Of a stretch of DNA of 64,000 nucleotides, positions 16,988 through 27,587 are shown in pieces. Numbering within the stretch: the stretch's first letter is position 1; each line of letters begins with the position of its first letter. This stretch comes from Massilibacillus massiliensis (GTDB lineage Bacteria > Bacillota > Negativicutes > FLKF01). The stretch is taken from contig NZ_LT575483.1 in the NCBI RefSeq assembly GCF_900086705.1, forward strand, positions 683,166 to 747,165, read 5' to 3'. The position numbers and the translations under genes are program-made. The notes below the pieces were generated by a model. It ran no database searches. It saw only the letters and a program-made list of their open reading frames with translations, and was not told where the DNA came from.

Positions 16988-17464
16988 TCAGCATACTTCT
17001 ATTAATTCTGGTAGTATACGCTCTTTTGTAAGCGCCAAACGCAAACAAGTAGGTGCTGTATAATACGGTCTGGCCACGCTTCCTGGGTTGATCACATGTA
17101 AGCCTTCATAAGAAGAGTTTTCGCTTATATGCGTGTGCCCATAAATCACAATATCCACTTCATAATTCTTTGCATTCCAAATAAGATCCTCGGTTCCCAG
17201 TTTCACATTATATTTATGCCCATGTGTAAGCCAGATTTTTCTGCCTTCTATCTCTAAAAATTCATCCACCTTAAATGGTAACGATGCGCTGTCACAATTT
17301 CCTGCCACAGCATAAACTTGCTTACCTGTATGCTTTGCTAAAAAGTCAGCATCCGTACAAAAGTCTCCCGCATGCAGCCAGAAATCTACTTCTCCTATTA
17401 CCTTTACAGCTTTTTCAATTGCACTAGTATCTCCGTGACTATCACTCATTACACCTATCATCAT
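16988..17464 (-). CDS. YfcE/MJ0936-family metallophosphodiesterase
   Basis: The 158-residue protein shows the calcineurin-like metal motifs in order: MSDSHGD, LHAGD, AGNCD, THGHKY and YGHTH. Family members cleave phosphodiesters in vitro; the natural substrate is unknown. The start overlaps the rdgB stop by 4 bp and rdgB overlaps rph, so the three are one operon. Confidence 0.88.
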   Translation of the reverse strand: MMIGVMSDSHGDTSAIEKAVKVIGEVDFWLHAGDFCTDADFLAKHTGKQVYAVAGNCDSASLPFKVDEFLEIEGRKIWLTHGHKYNVKLGTEDLIWNAKNYEVDIVIYGHTHISENSSYEGLHVINPGSVARPYYTAPTCLRLALTKERILPELIEVC

Positions 17465-18057
17465 TTTATATAATCCGCCAATTCTTTTGCCATCAGTTTT
17501 AATGCTGCGCCACGATGACTGATTTGATTTTTCTCTTCTAATGTAATTTCAGCCATTGATTTATTTAGTTTTTCTGTCAAGAAGAGCGGATCATACCCAA
17601 ACCCTCCATGACCACGCTCTTTATCCAGAATTACACCTTCACAGCTGCCATCACAAAGAATCGTTTTCCCATTGGTGTCCACAAAAGCTAAAACACAACG
17701 AAAACGAGCCTTACTACCAATTCCATCTACTTTATGTAGCTGGTCAAGCAATTTGAGGTTATTGTCTTGATCCGTCGCATTGATCCCTGCGTATCGAGCG
17801 GAATATACACCAGGCGCACCGTTTAATGCATTGACCTCCAGTCCTGAATCATCAGCTAAACAAGCCTTTCCCGTCAATTTTGCATAAAACTTTGCTTTAA
17901 TTAATGCATTTTCTTCAAATGTTTCACCATCTTCGATTGCATCAGGAATCTCCTGAAACTCTAAAAGAGAAACAACGCGCACTCCAATATGTTGAAAAGC
18001 AGCTTGAATTTCTTTTATTTTCCCTTTATTCTTTGTAGCAATTACAAGTTCTTTCAT
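17461..18057 (-). CDS. rdgB: XTP/dITP diphosphatase (RdgB/HAM1)
   Basis: House-cleaning pyrophosphatase that removes dITP and XTP. Motifs: [11 protein letters not shown] at the N-terminus, [20 protein letters not shown] in the centre and [10 protein letters not shown], then SHRGAAL near the end. The length of 198 aa is normal. It overlaps both neighbours by 4 bp. Confidence 0.95.
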   Translation of the reverse strand: MKELVIATKNKGKIKEIQAAFQHIGVRVVSLLEFQEIPDAIEDGETFEENALIKAKFYAKLTGKACLADDSGLEVNALNGAPGVYSARYAGINATDQDNNLKLLDQLHKVDGIGSKARFRCVLAFVDTNGKTILCDGSCEGVILDKERGHGGFGYDPLFLTEKLNKSMAEITLEEKNQISHRGAALKLMAKELADYIK

Positions 18058-18803
18058 GGTTCACGTCCTACTTTCCATACCAATTGATTCCCTAGAACAT
18101 CTTTTTGGTAATCTATCAAAGCAAAAATTCCTTTTTCAGCTTTTTCTAACAAAACATTCAGTTCCGTTCTACTAAAAGGACGTTGCTCGCCAGTTCCCTG
18201 TACCTCGATAAAATTCCCATTACCAGTCATAACTACATTCATATCAACAACAGCTTTAGAATCTTCTTCATAACATAAATCAAGGACCGGTGTACCATCT
18301 TCTAAGATTCCAACACTCACAGCTGCCAAAAAATCTTTAATCGGAAACGGCTTCTCATGATTATAAATTGTATCTAAAGCTTCAACCAAAGCGATAAAAG
18401 CGCCTGTAATTGAAGCCGTACGCGTTCCGCCATCCGCCTGAATGACATCACAATCAATCATAACGGTTCGTTCTCCAAGTGCCTTTAAATCAATCACACT
18501 ACGTAAAGCACGTCCAATTAAACGTTGAATTTCATGCGTACGTCCACTTACTTTGCCACGCATAGATTCACGCGAATTCCGCGTCTGTGTAGAACTCGGG
18601 AGTAATGCATATTCAGCAGTAATCCACCCTTCGCCACTTCCCTTTAAAAAGTTCGGTACCCGCTCCTCAATGGTCGCCGCACAAATGACTTTTGTATTTC
18701 CAAATTCAACCAAAACAGATCCTGCAGGATGTTTCAAATAGTGCCTTGTAATTTTAACCTTTCGCATTTCATCAACACTACTACGTCCATCTACTCTAAC
18801 CAT
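18054..18803 (-). CDS. rph: Ribonuclease PH
   Basis: Phosphate-dependent 3'-5' exoribonuclease that trims tRNA 3' ends. Motifs: RVDGRS at the start, [51 protein letters not shown] and [11 protein letters not shown] use the ATG at 18803 (AGGAGG, 4-bp spacing), which gives 249 aa and the usual MVRVDGRS start. The order rph-rdgB-yfcE is common in Firmicutes. Confidence 0.95.
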   Translation of the reverse strand: MVRVDGRSSVDEMRKVKITRHYLKHPAGSVLVEFGNTKVICAATIEERVPNFLKGSGEGWITAEYALLPSSTQTRNSRESMRGKVSGRTHEIQRLIGRALRSVIDLKALGERTVMIDCDVIQADGGTRTASITGAFIALVEALDTIYNHEKPFPIKDFLAAVSVGILEDGTPVLDLCYEEDSKAVVDMNVVMTGNGNFIEVQGTGEQRPFSRTELNVLLEKAEKGIFALIDYQKDVLGNQLVWKVGREP

Positions 18804-18914
18804 AAATCCTCCTAAAAACAAACCTTTCCATATTCTTATTTTATTACGCCTCTATAAAACTAGCAACATTGATTTAGAAAATTTTCACTCTGATTTCCAT
18901 GTTTTCATAATAAA

Positions 18915-18940
18915 AGAGGATAGCATATAGTCTATCCTCT
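18915..18940 (-). terminator. Terminator downstream of the cofE-like gene
   Basis: A 9-bp stem (AGAGGATAG) with an 8-nt loop is followed by TTTTATT on the minus strand. It separates the cofE-like gene from rph. Confidence 0.75.
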
Positions 18941-18957
18941 TCCATTTTAAAATACTC

Positions 18958-19614
18958 TTACAATTCTGCTTGATACTTTGCAAAATCTTTTATGATAACA
19001 ATCGGTGTTTTTTGTGACGCATTGCCAAATGGATTATCAATTAACAATCTAGCAACTTGTTCTCCGTCAGTACCTTCGGTAACTCCAACAATTCTAGAAC
19101 GTTTCAAATCATTCACATCCGCAATGACAGCACCAAAACAGCCTAGCCGTTCTTTTATTGTTTTCACAACCTCAGAAGGATTCTCCGGTCCGTATACAAT
19201 ATGTTTGTCAAACGGAGGCATTGTCCCTGTTACATCATCAATCAAAGCAGTCTGCTCACCACCAAGTTTATAAAAAACGCCACTTTTACCAAAAACTTTG
19301 GCAATTATGCCTATAATGAATGCAAAAAACACACGCCATTTTCCTTCTACATCCATTAAAGCCTGCATTCCATAAGGACTCGCCAAACTACCTTCTTCCG
19401 GAATAAACCGACACAAAACCCGAGCAAGAAAACAAAGTTCTAATTCCTCCGGTCTTGTAATCCTTCCCTGTGTAATTGCAACAACACTTTCAGCCACAGA
19501 GATTACATCATTTGGACCAATTTTATCCTTTGCATATTTTTCCATAATATCTACAATATCATCTTTATCCGTTAAGATACGAGTTGGAACCGGTATAATT
19601 TCAAATTCAGACAT
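18958..19614 (-). CDS. CofE-like coenzyme F420-0:L-glutamate ligase family protein
   Basis: The 218 residues match the CofE family over most of their length: [53 protein letters not shown] and IADVNDL. Many Firmicutes that make no F420 carry such a gene, so the true substrate may differ. It is transcribed with the short membrane protein gene just upstream, and a terminator follows. Confidence 0.85.
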   Translation of the reverse strand: MSEFEIIPVPTRILTDKDDIVDIMEKYAKDKIGPNDVISVAESVVAITQGRITRPEELELCFLARVLCRFIPEEGSLASPYGMQALMDVEGKWRVFFAFIIGIIAKVFGKSGVFYKLGGEQTALIDDVTGTMPPFDKHIVYGPENPSEVVKTIKERLGCFGAVIADVNDLKRSRIVGVTEGTDGEQVARLLIDNPFGNASQKTPIVIIKDFAKYQAEL

Positions 19615-19628
19615 CTTATCACTCCTCC

Positions 19629-20165
19629 CTAATCAACCAAAGTCACATTTGCAACTTTCGCAACTTCGCTAGCTTTCATCTCTATACGCGCCTTTTCAAT
19701 ATGCCAATCCGCACGTGTCACCATCTGATATACAACATCAATTGGCATATCTACCATATTCTTAAGCGTCTCTCTAATATCTTGATTTTTACGTGCAATC
19801 AATTTTACAATTACTTTTAAATTGATTCTTGTATTTCTTTCGATCAGAATTGATTCAAAATAATCATCTTCCCGCGGTGCATTCTCTAATTCTACTTTTG
19901 ATAGAACCTGTACCCCGTCAAATTGTTCATATGGCAAAAGATGCCGTGAATAACAATCCATAATTGTACCGAGTTGTTTTCCCTTGTTCACCATTGCAAC
20001 CTGGCAGCTCAAGGTAATGCTATCATCAGTTATATTCACTAATTCAAAAGGCGTTCTTTCCGCCACTTTTAATTCAAATTCGGCATTTCCCTTGTTCACA
20101 ATATATGCCCAGCAAACCAGACTAATTACGATCACCAAACCCACTAAACCGTATAAAATTCCCAC
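19629..20165 (-). CDS. Conserved single-pass membrane protein of unknown function
   Basis: One N-terminal transmembrane helix ([16 protein letters not shown]) precedes a beta-rich domain of about 140 residues, with TITLSC-type strands and no known catalytic motif. I use a GTG at 20165, 7 bp after TGGAGG; a longer frame to 20189 would place the Shine-Dalgarno inside the gene. The topology suggests the soluble part faces outside the cytoplasm. It lies 15 bp upstream of the cofE-like gene, which may mean a shared pathway. Confidence 0.7.
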   Translation of the reverse strand: MGILYGLVGLVIVISLVCWAYIVNKGNAEFELKVAERTPFELVNITDDSITLSCQVAMVNKGKQLGTIMDCYSRHLLPYEQFDGVQVLSKVELENAPREDDYFESILIERNTRINLKVIVKLIARKNQDIRETLKNMVDMPIDVVYQMVTRADWHIEKARIEMKASEVAKVANVTLVD

Positions 20166-20255
20166 GACTACGCCTCCATTTATCATCACATAAAATCAAA
20201 TTTTCAAATTGACAATAGTGTTAGTATATCAAAAAAACGAATAAATTACTATAAA

Positions 20256-21065
20256 TTAGCAATACTCTGCCAAATCTATTAGCTTAAATTCTGCTTTGTT
20301 TGTATTTAATACTAAATTCGTCATTTTTCGAGCCTTATCAACTTCGGCAGAAAAATACATTTTCAAAGAGCCATTTTCTTTGCTCTTATTTAAGTTTCCT
20401 GATTTCTTCAACAACGCAACCGCATCTTTTGCAGTCGCATTTGCCGGATTTATCAATCGCACTCGATCCCCTATAATATTTTGAATAATACTCGATATTA
20501 AAGGATAATGCGTACAGCCTAAAATCAAAGAATCAATTTCTATCTTACTAAAAAACGCTAAATATTTTCTTGCCAAATTTTCAATTTCTCGTCCTGCAAT
20601 AACTCCATCCTCAATAAATGGAACAAAATCAGGACATGCTTTTGCATAGACTTTTACACTTGAATCAAATTCTGCTGCAGCTTTACTATGCATCTGATTA
20701 TTCACAGTTCCTTTTGTTGCAATTACGCCAATTCTTTTATTTTCACTTCCATTAATCGCTTCACAAATGCCACTATTCATCGCCGTAACTAAGTATGGAT
20801 ACTGTTTCTCTGCCTCTTTAAAACCATATGTAGTCATTGTATTGCATGCAAATACCGCCATTTTCACTTCTTGCTTAAGAAAAAAATGTAATATCTGATG
20901 CATAAATTTTATGATTTCTACTGGATCACGCGATCCATAAGGAACACGTGCCGTATCCCCAATATACATAATATTTTCATTAGGTAAAAGCCTTCTCACC
21001 TCTTTGACGACTGTAAGTCCTCCGATTCCTGAATCAAAAATACCAATGGGTGCATCAACATTCAC
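20256..21065 (-). CDS. murI: Glutamate racemase
   Basis: The 269-residue enzyme makes D-glutamate for peptidoglycan. Motifs: IGIFDSGIGGLTVVKEV with Asp10, YIGDTARVPYGSR, FACNTMT with the first catalytic Cys and LGCTHYPLI with the second. The start is GTG at 21065, 7 bp after GGAGG. Phe-Ala-Cys-Asn-Thr-Met replaces the more usual Thr-Ala ending, a mild variant. Confidence 0.95.
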   Translation of the reverse strand: MNVDAPIGIFDSGIGGLTVVKEVRRLLPNENIMYIGDTARVPYGSRDPVEIIKFMHQILHFFLKQEVKMAVFACNTMTTYGFKEAEKQYPYLVTAMNSGICEAINGSENKRIGVIATKGTVNNQMHSKAAAEFDSSVKVYAKACPDFVPFIEDGVIAGREIENLARKYLAFFSKIEIDSLILGCTHYPLISSIIQNIIGDRVRLINPANATAKDAVALLKKSGNLNKSKENGSLKMYFSAEVDKARKMTNLVLNTNKAEFKLIDLAEYC

Positions 21066-21121
21066 TGCACCACCTCCTCTAAAGCTATTTCTTTGTATGG
21101 TGATCGTACTTCCTACCTCAA

Positions 21122-21523
21122 TTACACCAAACTTTTTAAACGATCAAAATATTTTTTAGGTAACCTTATGATTTTACCTGTTTCTTTACTTGTAAATACA
21201 CTTTGTGTGCGACCTTCCGCTAAAAGCTCGCCATCCGCCTCCCGCAAAACCTTATACTCAAAAATCATCTTCAATTGCGTAAGCGTTGTTGGGATTGTTT
21301 CAATCATCACAAGATCATCAAAACGTGCAGATGAACGGTATTTACAGGTTACATCTATAATAGGAAATACAATCTGATCTTCCATAAGTTCGTTTAACGT
21401 AATACCTGCTTCGCGCAAAAATTCCACTCTTCCTATTTCAAACCACCGCAAATAATTTGCATGATGCACAACTGCCATGGCATCGGTATCAAAAAAATTC
21501 ACTTTTACTCGTACTTGTCCCAT
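21122..21523 (-). CDS. YbgC/FadM-type acyl-CoA thioesterase
   Basis: A 133-residue hot-dog fold protein with VNFFDTDAMAVVHHANYLRWFE at the N-terminus, which carries the catalytic Asp and the HxxNY helix of the 4-hydroxybenzoyl-CoA thioesterase family. It hydrolyses acyl-CoA; the chain length is unknown. It precedes murI by about 55 bp on the same strand. Confidence 0.85.
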   Translation of the reverse strand: MGQVRVKVNFFDTDAMAVVHHANYLRWFEIGRVEFLREAGITLNELMEDQIVFPIIDVTCKYRSSARFDDLVMIETIPTTLTQLKMIFEYKVLREADGELLAEGRTQSVFTSKETGKIIRLPKKYFDRLKSLV

Positions 21524-21951
21524 AATATAAAATGTCCTCCTAGCAAAATTACTACATTCATCTTAACATATTCACACACTTTAGTAAGATAAAATAAATT
21601 TATTGCATAATGAACAGAGTAAAACAATCTATCCGCATTGTCAATATATTTATCAAGATTATCCGCCTAAACGGAACGATTCCCTTTACATTATAAATGC
21701 GTTATATCTTATAAAATTATGCAATCCTAAAAACAATCCATAGACTTCATAAAAATGCCGACATCGTTTTCCGTACTACAAAAGGACGAACAAGTTTCGT
21801 ATTTGCAAAAGTAAAAAAAATACCGACTCGCAAAAACCTGTAAGATTCCTTCGTTTTAGAATCAAACAGATTTTTTAACGCAAGTCGGTATCTTTTATCC
21901 CATCATCTACTACACATAGCAACGCTCATCAGCCTGCAGCCTATCTTGATA
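21524..21951. other. Intergenic region with a terminator and no gene
   Basis: This 428-bp AT-rich gap separates the thioesterase from a hypothetical gene. Apart from the long hairpin at 21812-21891 I see no open frame, tRNA or repeat. It should include the thioesterase promoter. Confidence 0.4.
21812..21891 (-). terminator. Branched terminator after the 115-aa gene
   Basis: Outer arms ATACCGACT...AGTCGGTAT pair over 12 bp with one mismatch around a 48-nt loop that holds a smaller GATTC/GAATC hairpin. On the minus strand the stem is followed by T8. It lies about 60 bp after the 115-aa gene, longer than most terminators. Confidence 0.65.
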
Positions 21952-22299
21952 CTAGTTTATATCATACTCTTCTAATTTACGATTAAAATTTTCTTGATCG
22001 CTGACATGTATGAATGGAATATCTTCAATATAGGTATTTCCCTTTAAAGTACCCGGAGTGATAACTCTTTCAACAATCAAATCCCAAATTACGGTAAGAA
22101 GGAAACTCTTAAACATTGCATGCTTCTCTTTTTTTTCATCATCGTTTTCAGAATAATCTAAATGTTGTATTCGCGGAAGACCTAATTCTTTTGCATATGC
22201 GCTGTCAATATTGCCAATCTGAGTATCCCGATACTCTTGCAGAAACTTCAAAACAAATCTCATAACGTCATACTTTGAAAGTTGTTGAACTTCACACAT
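21952..22299 (-). CDS. Hypothetical protein (115 aa)
   Basis: I do not recognise a family. The protein is charged, probably helical, with no signal peptide or membrane segment. A DYSENDDEKKEK acidic-basic stretch lies in the middle and a WDLIVERVITPGTL segment follows. It stands alone: a terminator lies downstream and a gap of 365 bp upstream. Confidence 0.6.
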   Translation of the reverse strand: MCEVQQLSKYDVMRFVLKFLQEYRDTQIGNIDSAYAKELGLPRIQHLDYSENDDEKKEKHAMFKSFLLTVIWDLIVERVITPGTLKGNTYIEDIPFIHVSDQENFNRKLEEYDIN

Positions 22300-22494
22300 A
22301 CTACATTCATCTCCATTTTTAATTGTTTTACATTATTCTTTCGACGAAATAAAAACAAATCCTTCCAGTATTCATAATACCGTATCCACCAACTTACATA
22401 AAACTTAATATCAAAATTCTACACGCAGGTTATAATTCAATTGCAGCTAAACGAATACTTTTCTATGCATATGTATAGAAAAAAACTAAAGGGG

Positions 22495-22586
22495 TATACT
22501 GTTTCTATAGATCTGCCACAAAAGTGGTAAACTCTATAGGTTTCTCTACTCCATTTAAGACCACCAACTGCGTGGTCTATTTTTTA
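22495..22586 (+). ncRNA. Candidate orphan small RNA with alternative hairpins
   Basis: A TATACT -10-like box at 22495 precedes a compact structure: CTATAG...CTATAG enclosing CCAC/GTGG (22505-22539), then a terminator stem AGACCAC/GTGGTCT (22558-22578) with a T6 tail. The first GTGGT could also pair with the terminator ACCAC, as in an attenuator. No gene follows on this strand; the next gene is the convergent chemoreceptor. No -35 stands out. The rest of the 22300-22664 gap holds no gene I can see. Confidence 0.45.
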
Positions 22587-22664
22587 TGCATTTTTAATTT
22601 TGCATAGAAGTATGACCAATAGATTAAATTTGATGTTCCTTATTTACAAAGGCTCATCATTTTA

Positions 22665-24365
22665 TTACAGAGAAAACTTTTGCAATATCTGCCTTAACTG
22701 CTCAGCCATTTTAGCAAGCACCTCACTGGAGGCCGCAATTTCCTGCATAGATGCAGACTGCTCTTCTGTCGCGGCTGATACCGTCTGCGTCTGTCCTGCA
22801 AGCTGCTTGCTAAACGCGTCCATAGATTGAACAGCACCCACAACCTGTGTGCTGTTTGCTGACATTTGCGAAGTTAACGCCGCAATACGCTCCACCTGCC
22901 CGGTCATTGCCTTTATTGCAGTATCAATTTTTAGAAAAGTCTCTCCGGTATTTGCTACCACTGCTGTACCAACATTGACTGCGGCGGCTCCTTCACCCAT
23001 AGAAGCCACAGCATTATCCATATTAACTTCATTCTCATGAATCAGCACAGAAATTTTTTGCGCTGCAGACTGAGACTGCTCGGCAAGCTTTCGCACCTCT
23101 TCGGCAACCACCGCGAATCCTTTTCCCTGTTCCCCTGCTCTTGCGGCTTCAATCGCTGCATTAAGCGCCAGTAAATTCGTCTGACTGGCCAGATTGCCAA
23201 TCACACCAACAAACTCACCAATTTCTTTAGAACCATCTGACAATTGATCAATCGATTGCTGCACCAATGCACTTCCTGCAGCAATATGCTGCATCTGCTT
23301 TGTCACCTCATCAATCGCCTTAACCCCATCCTTTGTGACACCTGTAGTTTGCTCCGCCATTTCAGTAATTTTGCAAACAACCCCGGCAACTTCCGTCAAC
23401 CCTGTTGACATATTTCCAACGACCGCTTGTGCGGTACTTGCAGCTTTTAATTGCTGCTCGGCTCCGCCTGCGACCTCTTCAATCGTTTCAGCAACGAGAG
23501 CCGCGGCTTTCGAAGACTCTTCTGCACTTGCAGTAAGCTCCTCTGACGAAGCCGCCACTTGTTCCGCGTGCGTTCCAATTTGCTGAACAATTGCGCCAAG
23601 ATCATTTTTCATTTTATTCAGTGCACCTGACAGCCGGCCAATTTCATTTTTTGATTCAACAGGCAAATCTGCAATATGGATCTTACCATCTGCCACCTCA
23701 GCTAAAGCTGCGGTTACCCGCTGTATAGGCAGTCCAATCATCCTGGCAATGCGCAGCCCAACAAAAATGGATACAAACAAAGAAAGAAGTGCTATCCCAA
23801 TGATCATACGATTCGATATCATCGCATTTCTTTCATTTTCTTCATCTGCCAATTTGGCTGCAGCGAGATGTTTTTTTTCTATATTTGCCAGTTCTCCCCC
23901 CATATTCGCAATGATCGGCTGCATCTGAGTGCTATACATGGAGAAAGCTTCCTGAGTCTTTCCGCTTAAAGCTAGTGCAAGAATTTTTTCTTTTAACTTT
24001 ACATGCGCTTTCCATTGCTCTTTCAAATTTGAAATTTTTTCCTTCTCTTCTGGAAGAAGTACAGACTGTTCATATGTCTCAAAATCTTTCAATACCATCT
24101 CCGTACGCTGTTTTTGATTCTCATTGAGCGGTTTTTTCCCAAACATCACAGTTAATACATCAGCCTGCTCAGCCCGTATCTTCGTCCTAAAGTTTCCAAC
24201 CATGGTAATCGGCAAAATTTCATTATTATAAACTTCATTTAATGCATTCGTAGCCTTTTGATTAAAATAAAAACCTGTGCAGCTGATCATTGCAATAAAG
24301 GCTGCCGTCAACATGATTAAAACAATAATTTGGATTGTTACCGTGAGATTTTTAAACCATTTCAT
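22665..24365 (-). CDS. Methyl-accepting chemotaxis protein
   Basis: Two membrane helices (about residues 10-30 and 185-205) bracket a periplasmic four-helix-bundle sensor of about 150 residues. A HAMP segment follows, then the signalling domain with the hairpin tip [20 protein letters not shown] and [24 protein letters not shown]. It signals to CheA/CheW. The start at 24365 is 9 bp after AGGAGG. Its place 60 bp behind the PRD regulator suggests that it may sense the sugar or sulfate products of the same locus, but that is inference. Confidence 0.9.
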   Translation of the reverse strand: MKWFKNLTVTIQIIVLIMLTAAFIAMISCTGFYFNQKATNALNEVYNNEILPITMVGNFRTKIRAEQADVLTVMFGKKPLNENQKQRTEMVLKDFETYEQSVLLPEEKEKISNLKEQWKAHVKLKEKILALALSGKTQEAFSMYSTQMQPIIANMGGELANIEKKHLAAAKLADEENERNAMISNRMIIGIALLSLFVSIFVGLRIARMIGLPIQRVTAALAEVADGKIHIADLPVESKNEIGRLSGALNKMKNDLGAIVQQIGTHAEQVAASSEELTASAEESSKAAALVAETIEEVAGGAEQQLKAASTAQAVVGNMSTGLTEVAGVVCKITEMAEQTTGVTKDGVKAIDEVTKQMQHIAAGSALVQQSIDQLSDGSKEIGEFVGVIGNLASQTNLLALNAAIEAARAGEQGKGFAVVAEEVRKLAEQSQSAAQKISVLIHENEVNMDNAVASMGEGAAAVNVGTAVVANTGETFLKIDTAIKAMTGQVERIAALTSQMSANSTQVVGAVQSMDAFSKQLAGQTQTVSAATEEQSASMQEIAASSEVLAKMAEQLRQILQKFSL

Positions 24366-24426
24366 TGACACTCGCCTCCTAATGTTTTTCAAATTCTACT
24401 TAAAATGCAATTATACGTTCAATCAA

Positions 24427-26373
24427 TCATGCTTGTTCCAGTTTTTCGATGAAATCTTCGTAACTCGTGCATCGCATCAGTTCATTTAACTTTTCCTTAG
24501 AATCCAATAAATCTTCCAGCATAGCAAACAATAATTGCAACTTCTCACTCTCTTTTGTATTCACAGCAAAAAGTAAAACAAGTTTTACTTTTTTACCGCA
24601 ATACCTGACTGCCTCTTTTAACACCCCTACAGCGACTAAAGTCGTCTTCGAATAGGATTCCAGCGGATGGGGAATCGCAATCATTCCATCCAGAATTGTC
24701 GAATATAAATTTTCACGCTGTACAACTGACTCAAAAAAACCCTGTTCGTCAGAAATCACATTTTCCTTACTTAAGCGCTTTGTCAGTATTTTCAAACAGT
24801 CAAGATACCCTGTTTCCTTATCAAAATATTCAAATAAATTTTTCTTAAAAAAGCTGTAATCTGATTTTTTTCGATATAGCCGATGATTTAACACAAAGGG
24901 ATTGTTCAAATACTGTCTGATTTTAGTCAAATCTTCTTCCATAATGAGTGGATTTACCTGTACCACAGGAATATGCTCCACTTTAATCGGTAAAACGGTG
25001 ACGATCAGGTCCACCTTGCCAAAATCACCCCGAACAATATTATTCAACTGATATAACGAAAACTGCCCAACAATATTTACCTGACTATTAAAATAAGACA
25101 GCAATTTTCTTTTTAAGAGTTCCGCCATACTCAGCCCGGAACCACAAATAATCGCGACCTGAATTCTCTCATAAGACTCTTCCAGTGCGACTGCCACATG
25201 CAACGCAATATAGGCAACCTCTGATTCATTGATCACAACATGGAGCCTTTCTTTGATGATTTCAATAATCAACGTAGCAATCTCAAAAGCAAAAGAATAA
25301 ACCTTTTTGATTTCTCCCAGCAATGCATTTTCCTCAAAACGATGCTCCGCCAGTCGATTGATCATTGGATTTATATGAAGAATCAGATTATTTTTGAACC
25401 GTAAATTACGGGAAAAATCCAAAGCAAACCGCGTCTTAATTTCCGCCAGAAACAAATCGATAATTTTTTCGGTTTCTTCTGCATATTTATATTCACTATT
25501 TGATACACCCAGCAACCGTTTCGCATTAAACCGCTGCTGAAAATAGGTCATTTCCTGCGCATCGATCTCCACATGAAAAAAATTCTTAATATCATCAACA
25601 AATGAGCTGACAATTCTAATGTCAACGCACTCTTCACATGGTTCAATATGACATCCCATTTGTATTCTTTTTACACTGATTAAAATATCTGTCACCAGTA
25701 CGCCTACATCTCTATCCGTCAAAGAATACCCGAAACGATTCAATACATTGACAATCGTTTCAAATAAAAACAAACCTTCCTTGTCCAACTGTTCCCCCAA
25801 ATAAATATACGGATATCGCTGCGACAGAAGAAGAAATTCTTTAATATTACCACCCCTGTTAAGTAAATCAGAAAGCAGCATTCTCTTTCCCTTTTCCGAC
25901 CCGGTCAGCAATAGTCCTTTTAATGGAGAAACAATCAGATTGACTTCTCTGCATGGCTTTAAAAACTCAATAATTTTTTTCACATCATAATTAATCGTTG
26001 TCTTAGATACAAAAATCATATTCGCTAAATTTTCCATACTAATATAATCTACAGAAAATGCCAGCTTAAAAATAATAAAAACAACGCGTTCCGATGGCGT
26101 ATTCGGTACCTTGATCAAATTTTCCCTCTTGCCAACCATGCTCACGATCACCTTTGCAAGTATATCGCGCTGTTCCTCCGAAACATAGTATCCATCGCGC
26201 TTAGAAGAAGCAATCTCCATACGAAACTGCCGTAGAACTTCATTCAATATCTTAATATCCGTTCTGATGGTCCGGGAAGTAACATCAATTCGCTCAGCCA
26301 ATTGCTTACCTAAAAGAGGCTTATTTGAATCATACAGCAACTGAAGAATCAACTTTTGTCTTTTCTGCAACAA
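24427..26373 (-). CDS. PRD-containing PTS-controlled transcriptional activator (LicR/ManR type)
   Basis: Domains in order: HTH_11 at 1-60, a second Mga-like HTH at about 85-170, PRD1 at 185-290, PRD2 at 295-400 with His333 and His392, an EIIB-like domain with Cys410 in IICGSGLSM, and an EIIA-like domain with His569 in AIPHP. Such activators are switched by HPr and EIIB phosphorylation. In PRD1 the expected His is Asp229 (VTDILISVKRI). It probably binds the shared operator found at five promoters of this locus, an inference from gene linkage. It follows the maturase gene by 40 bp and should be cotranscribed. Confidence 0.9.
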   Translation of the reverse strand: MLQKRQKLILQLLYDSNKPLLGKQLAERIDVTSRTIRTDIKILNEVLRQFRMEIASSKRDGYYVSEEQRDILAKVIVSMVGKRENLIKVPNTPSERVVFIIFKLAFSVDYISMENLANMIFVSKTTINYDVKKIIEFLKPCREVNLIVSPLKGLLLTGSEKGKRMLLSDLLNRGGNIKEFLLLSQRYPYIYLGEQLDKEGLFLFETIVNVLNRFGYSLTDRDVGVLVTDILISVKRIQMGCHIEPCEECVDIRIVSSFVDDIKNFFHVEIDAQEMTYFQQRFNAKRLLGVSNSEYKYAEETEKIIDLFLAEIKTRFALDFSRNLRFKNNLILHINPMINRLAEHRFEENALLGEIKKVYSFAFEIATLIIEIIKERLHVVINESEVAYIALHVAVALEESYERIQVAIICGSGLSMAELLKRKLLSYFNSQVNIVGQFSLYQLNNIVRGDFGKVDLIVTVLPIKVEHIPVVQVNPLIMEEDLTKIRQYLNNPFVLNHRLYRKKSDYSFFKKNLFEYFDKETGYLDCLKILTKRLSKENVISDEQGFFESVVQRENLYSTILDGMIAIPHPLESYSKTTLVAVGVLKEAVRYCGKKVKLVLLFAVNTKESEKLQLLFAMLEDLLDSKEKLNELMRCTSYEDFIEKLEQA

Positions 26374-26412
26374 TTTATAACGCTCCTCTCCCTACTCTCC
26401 CGACGTTCATTC

Positions 26413-27528
26413 CTATTTGATTGCCGGGAAATTTTTTGCAAGCATTTTTAGGCGAGGCAATACATAGGGAAAAAATTTTTTATATCCCCTGCACAATGTA
26501 TGTAAAGCCAATTTTCCCTCCACAGCCGTCTCTCTGAATCGCCTGCAGCCGCCGCGACAAACGCTATACCATCCACAGTTTTTACACAGATCATGTATAT
26601 CAAGAGAACTCTCAATAAATCTTTGCGCTTGTCGGGTATGAATAAAATCTTCTATATCTATATCATGAATATTTCCCAAAAGCCAGGCATCCTTTGCATA
26701 AAAATCACATGGATATACACTGCCATCGGCTTCTATGACCAGATTGCACGCACAACTGCCGGACATTCCGCATACCTCCGGCCCCAAACCCGCTACAATT
26801 CCAAGCAGGTTATCAAAATACTGAATACTAATTGCCTCCCCCTTCTTTAGATCACTATACCAAACATCAAATAATTCCATTAAAAACAAGGCAAATTCAT
26901 TTGCTCTTGGAGCAATCTCCGCAGCTCTGCCATCGCCGGTCTCTATATAAGGAATAAACTGAAGATATTGAATATGCTTATTCTTGAAAAACTGATAAAC
27001 TTTGCGCCCCTTCCTCGCCATTGCTCGTGTAATCACAGCCAATACATTGTAGTTTACCTGATATGCCTGCAAAAGTCCCAGTGCCTGCATCACCTGATGA
27101 TACGATCCCTTCCCCGCCTGATCCATCCGATACGCATTGTGAAGCTCAATACTTCCATCCAGAGAAAGACCGACCATAAAATCATGTCTGGCCAAAAACT
27201 GTACCCATGCTTCATTCAGCAACGTTCCATTTGTCTGCAACGCATAATACACCTTAATCTTCCGCACATTATATTTTTCAACCAGCAAAACGAATTGCTG
27301 ATAAAATGCCAGACCGATAAGTGTCGGCTCTCCGCCCTGAAAAGCAAACGTACAAGCTTCCTCCGCATACCCAAAAGCTTTCTTCACAAGAATCTCCATA
27401 CAAGACTCATCCATGCTTCCATAAGAAGAAATTTTTCTTTTTTGTGCAAGCGCATGATAAAAACAATATGTACAGCTAAGATTACAATCACCTGATGCAG
27501 GTTTCACCATAAGTACCAAAGATGGCAT
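26413..27528 (-). CDS. Anaerobic sulfatase-maturating enzyme (radical SAM, SPASM)
   Basis: The CNLSCTYC motif (Cys15, Cys19, Cys22) binds the radical-SAM cluster; C-terminal cysteines in CGMSGSCACN, YPCDF, CKNCGWYSVCRGGC and CRGY fit the two SPASM clusters. The enzyme converts the active-site Cys (or Ser) of sulfatases to formylglycine without oxygen. All six sulfatases here are Cys type. It lies between the first PTS IIA and the PRD regulator, and has its own possible promoter at 27588-27616. Confidence 0.92.
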   Translation of the reverse strand: MPSLVLMVKPASGDCNLSCTYCFYHALAQKRKISSYGSMDESCMEILVKKAFGYAEEACTFAFQGGEPTLIGLAFYQQFVLLVEKYNVRKIKVYYALQTNGTLLNEAWVQFLARHDFMVGLSLDGSIELHNAYRMDQAGKGSYHQVMQALGLLQAYQVNYNVLAVITRAMARKGRKVYQFFKNKHIQYLQFIPYIETGDGRAAEIAPRANEFALFLMELFDVWYSDLKKGEAISIQYFDNLLGIVAGLGPEVCGMSGSCACNLVIEADGSVYPCDFYAKDAWLLGNIHDIDIEDFIHTRQAQRFIESSLDIHDLCKNCGWYSVCRGGCRRFRETAVEGKLALHTLCRGYKKFFPYVLPRLKMLAKNFPAIK

Positions 27529-27587
27529 ACACTTGTGCCTCCATTATTTGCTATATGAAGCCTGCCAACGCTGTCATATTCGACTTT

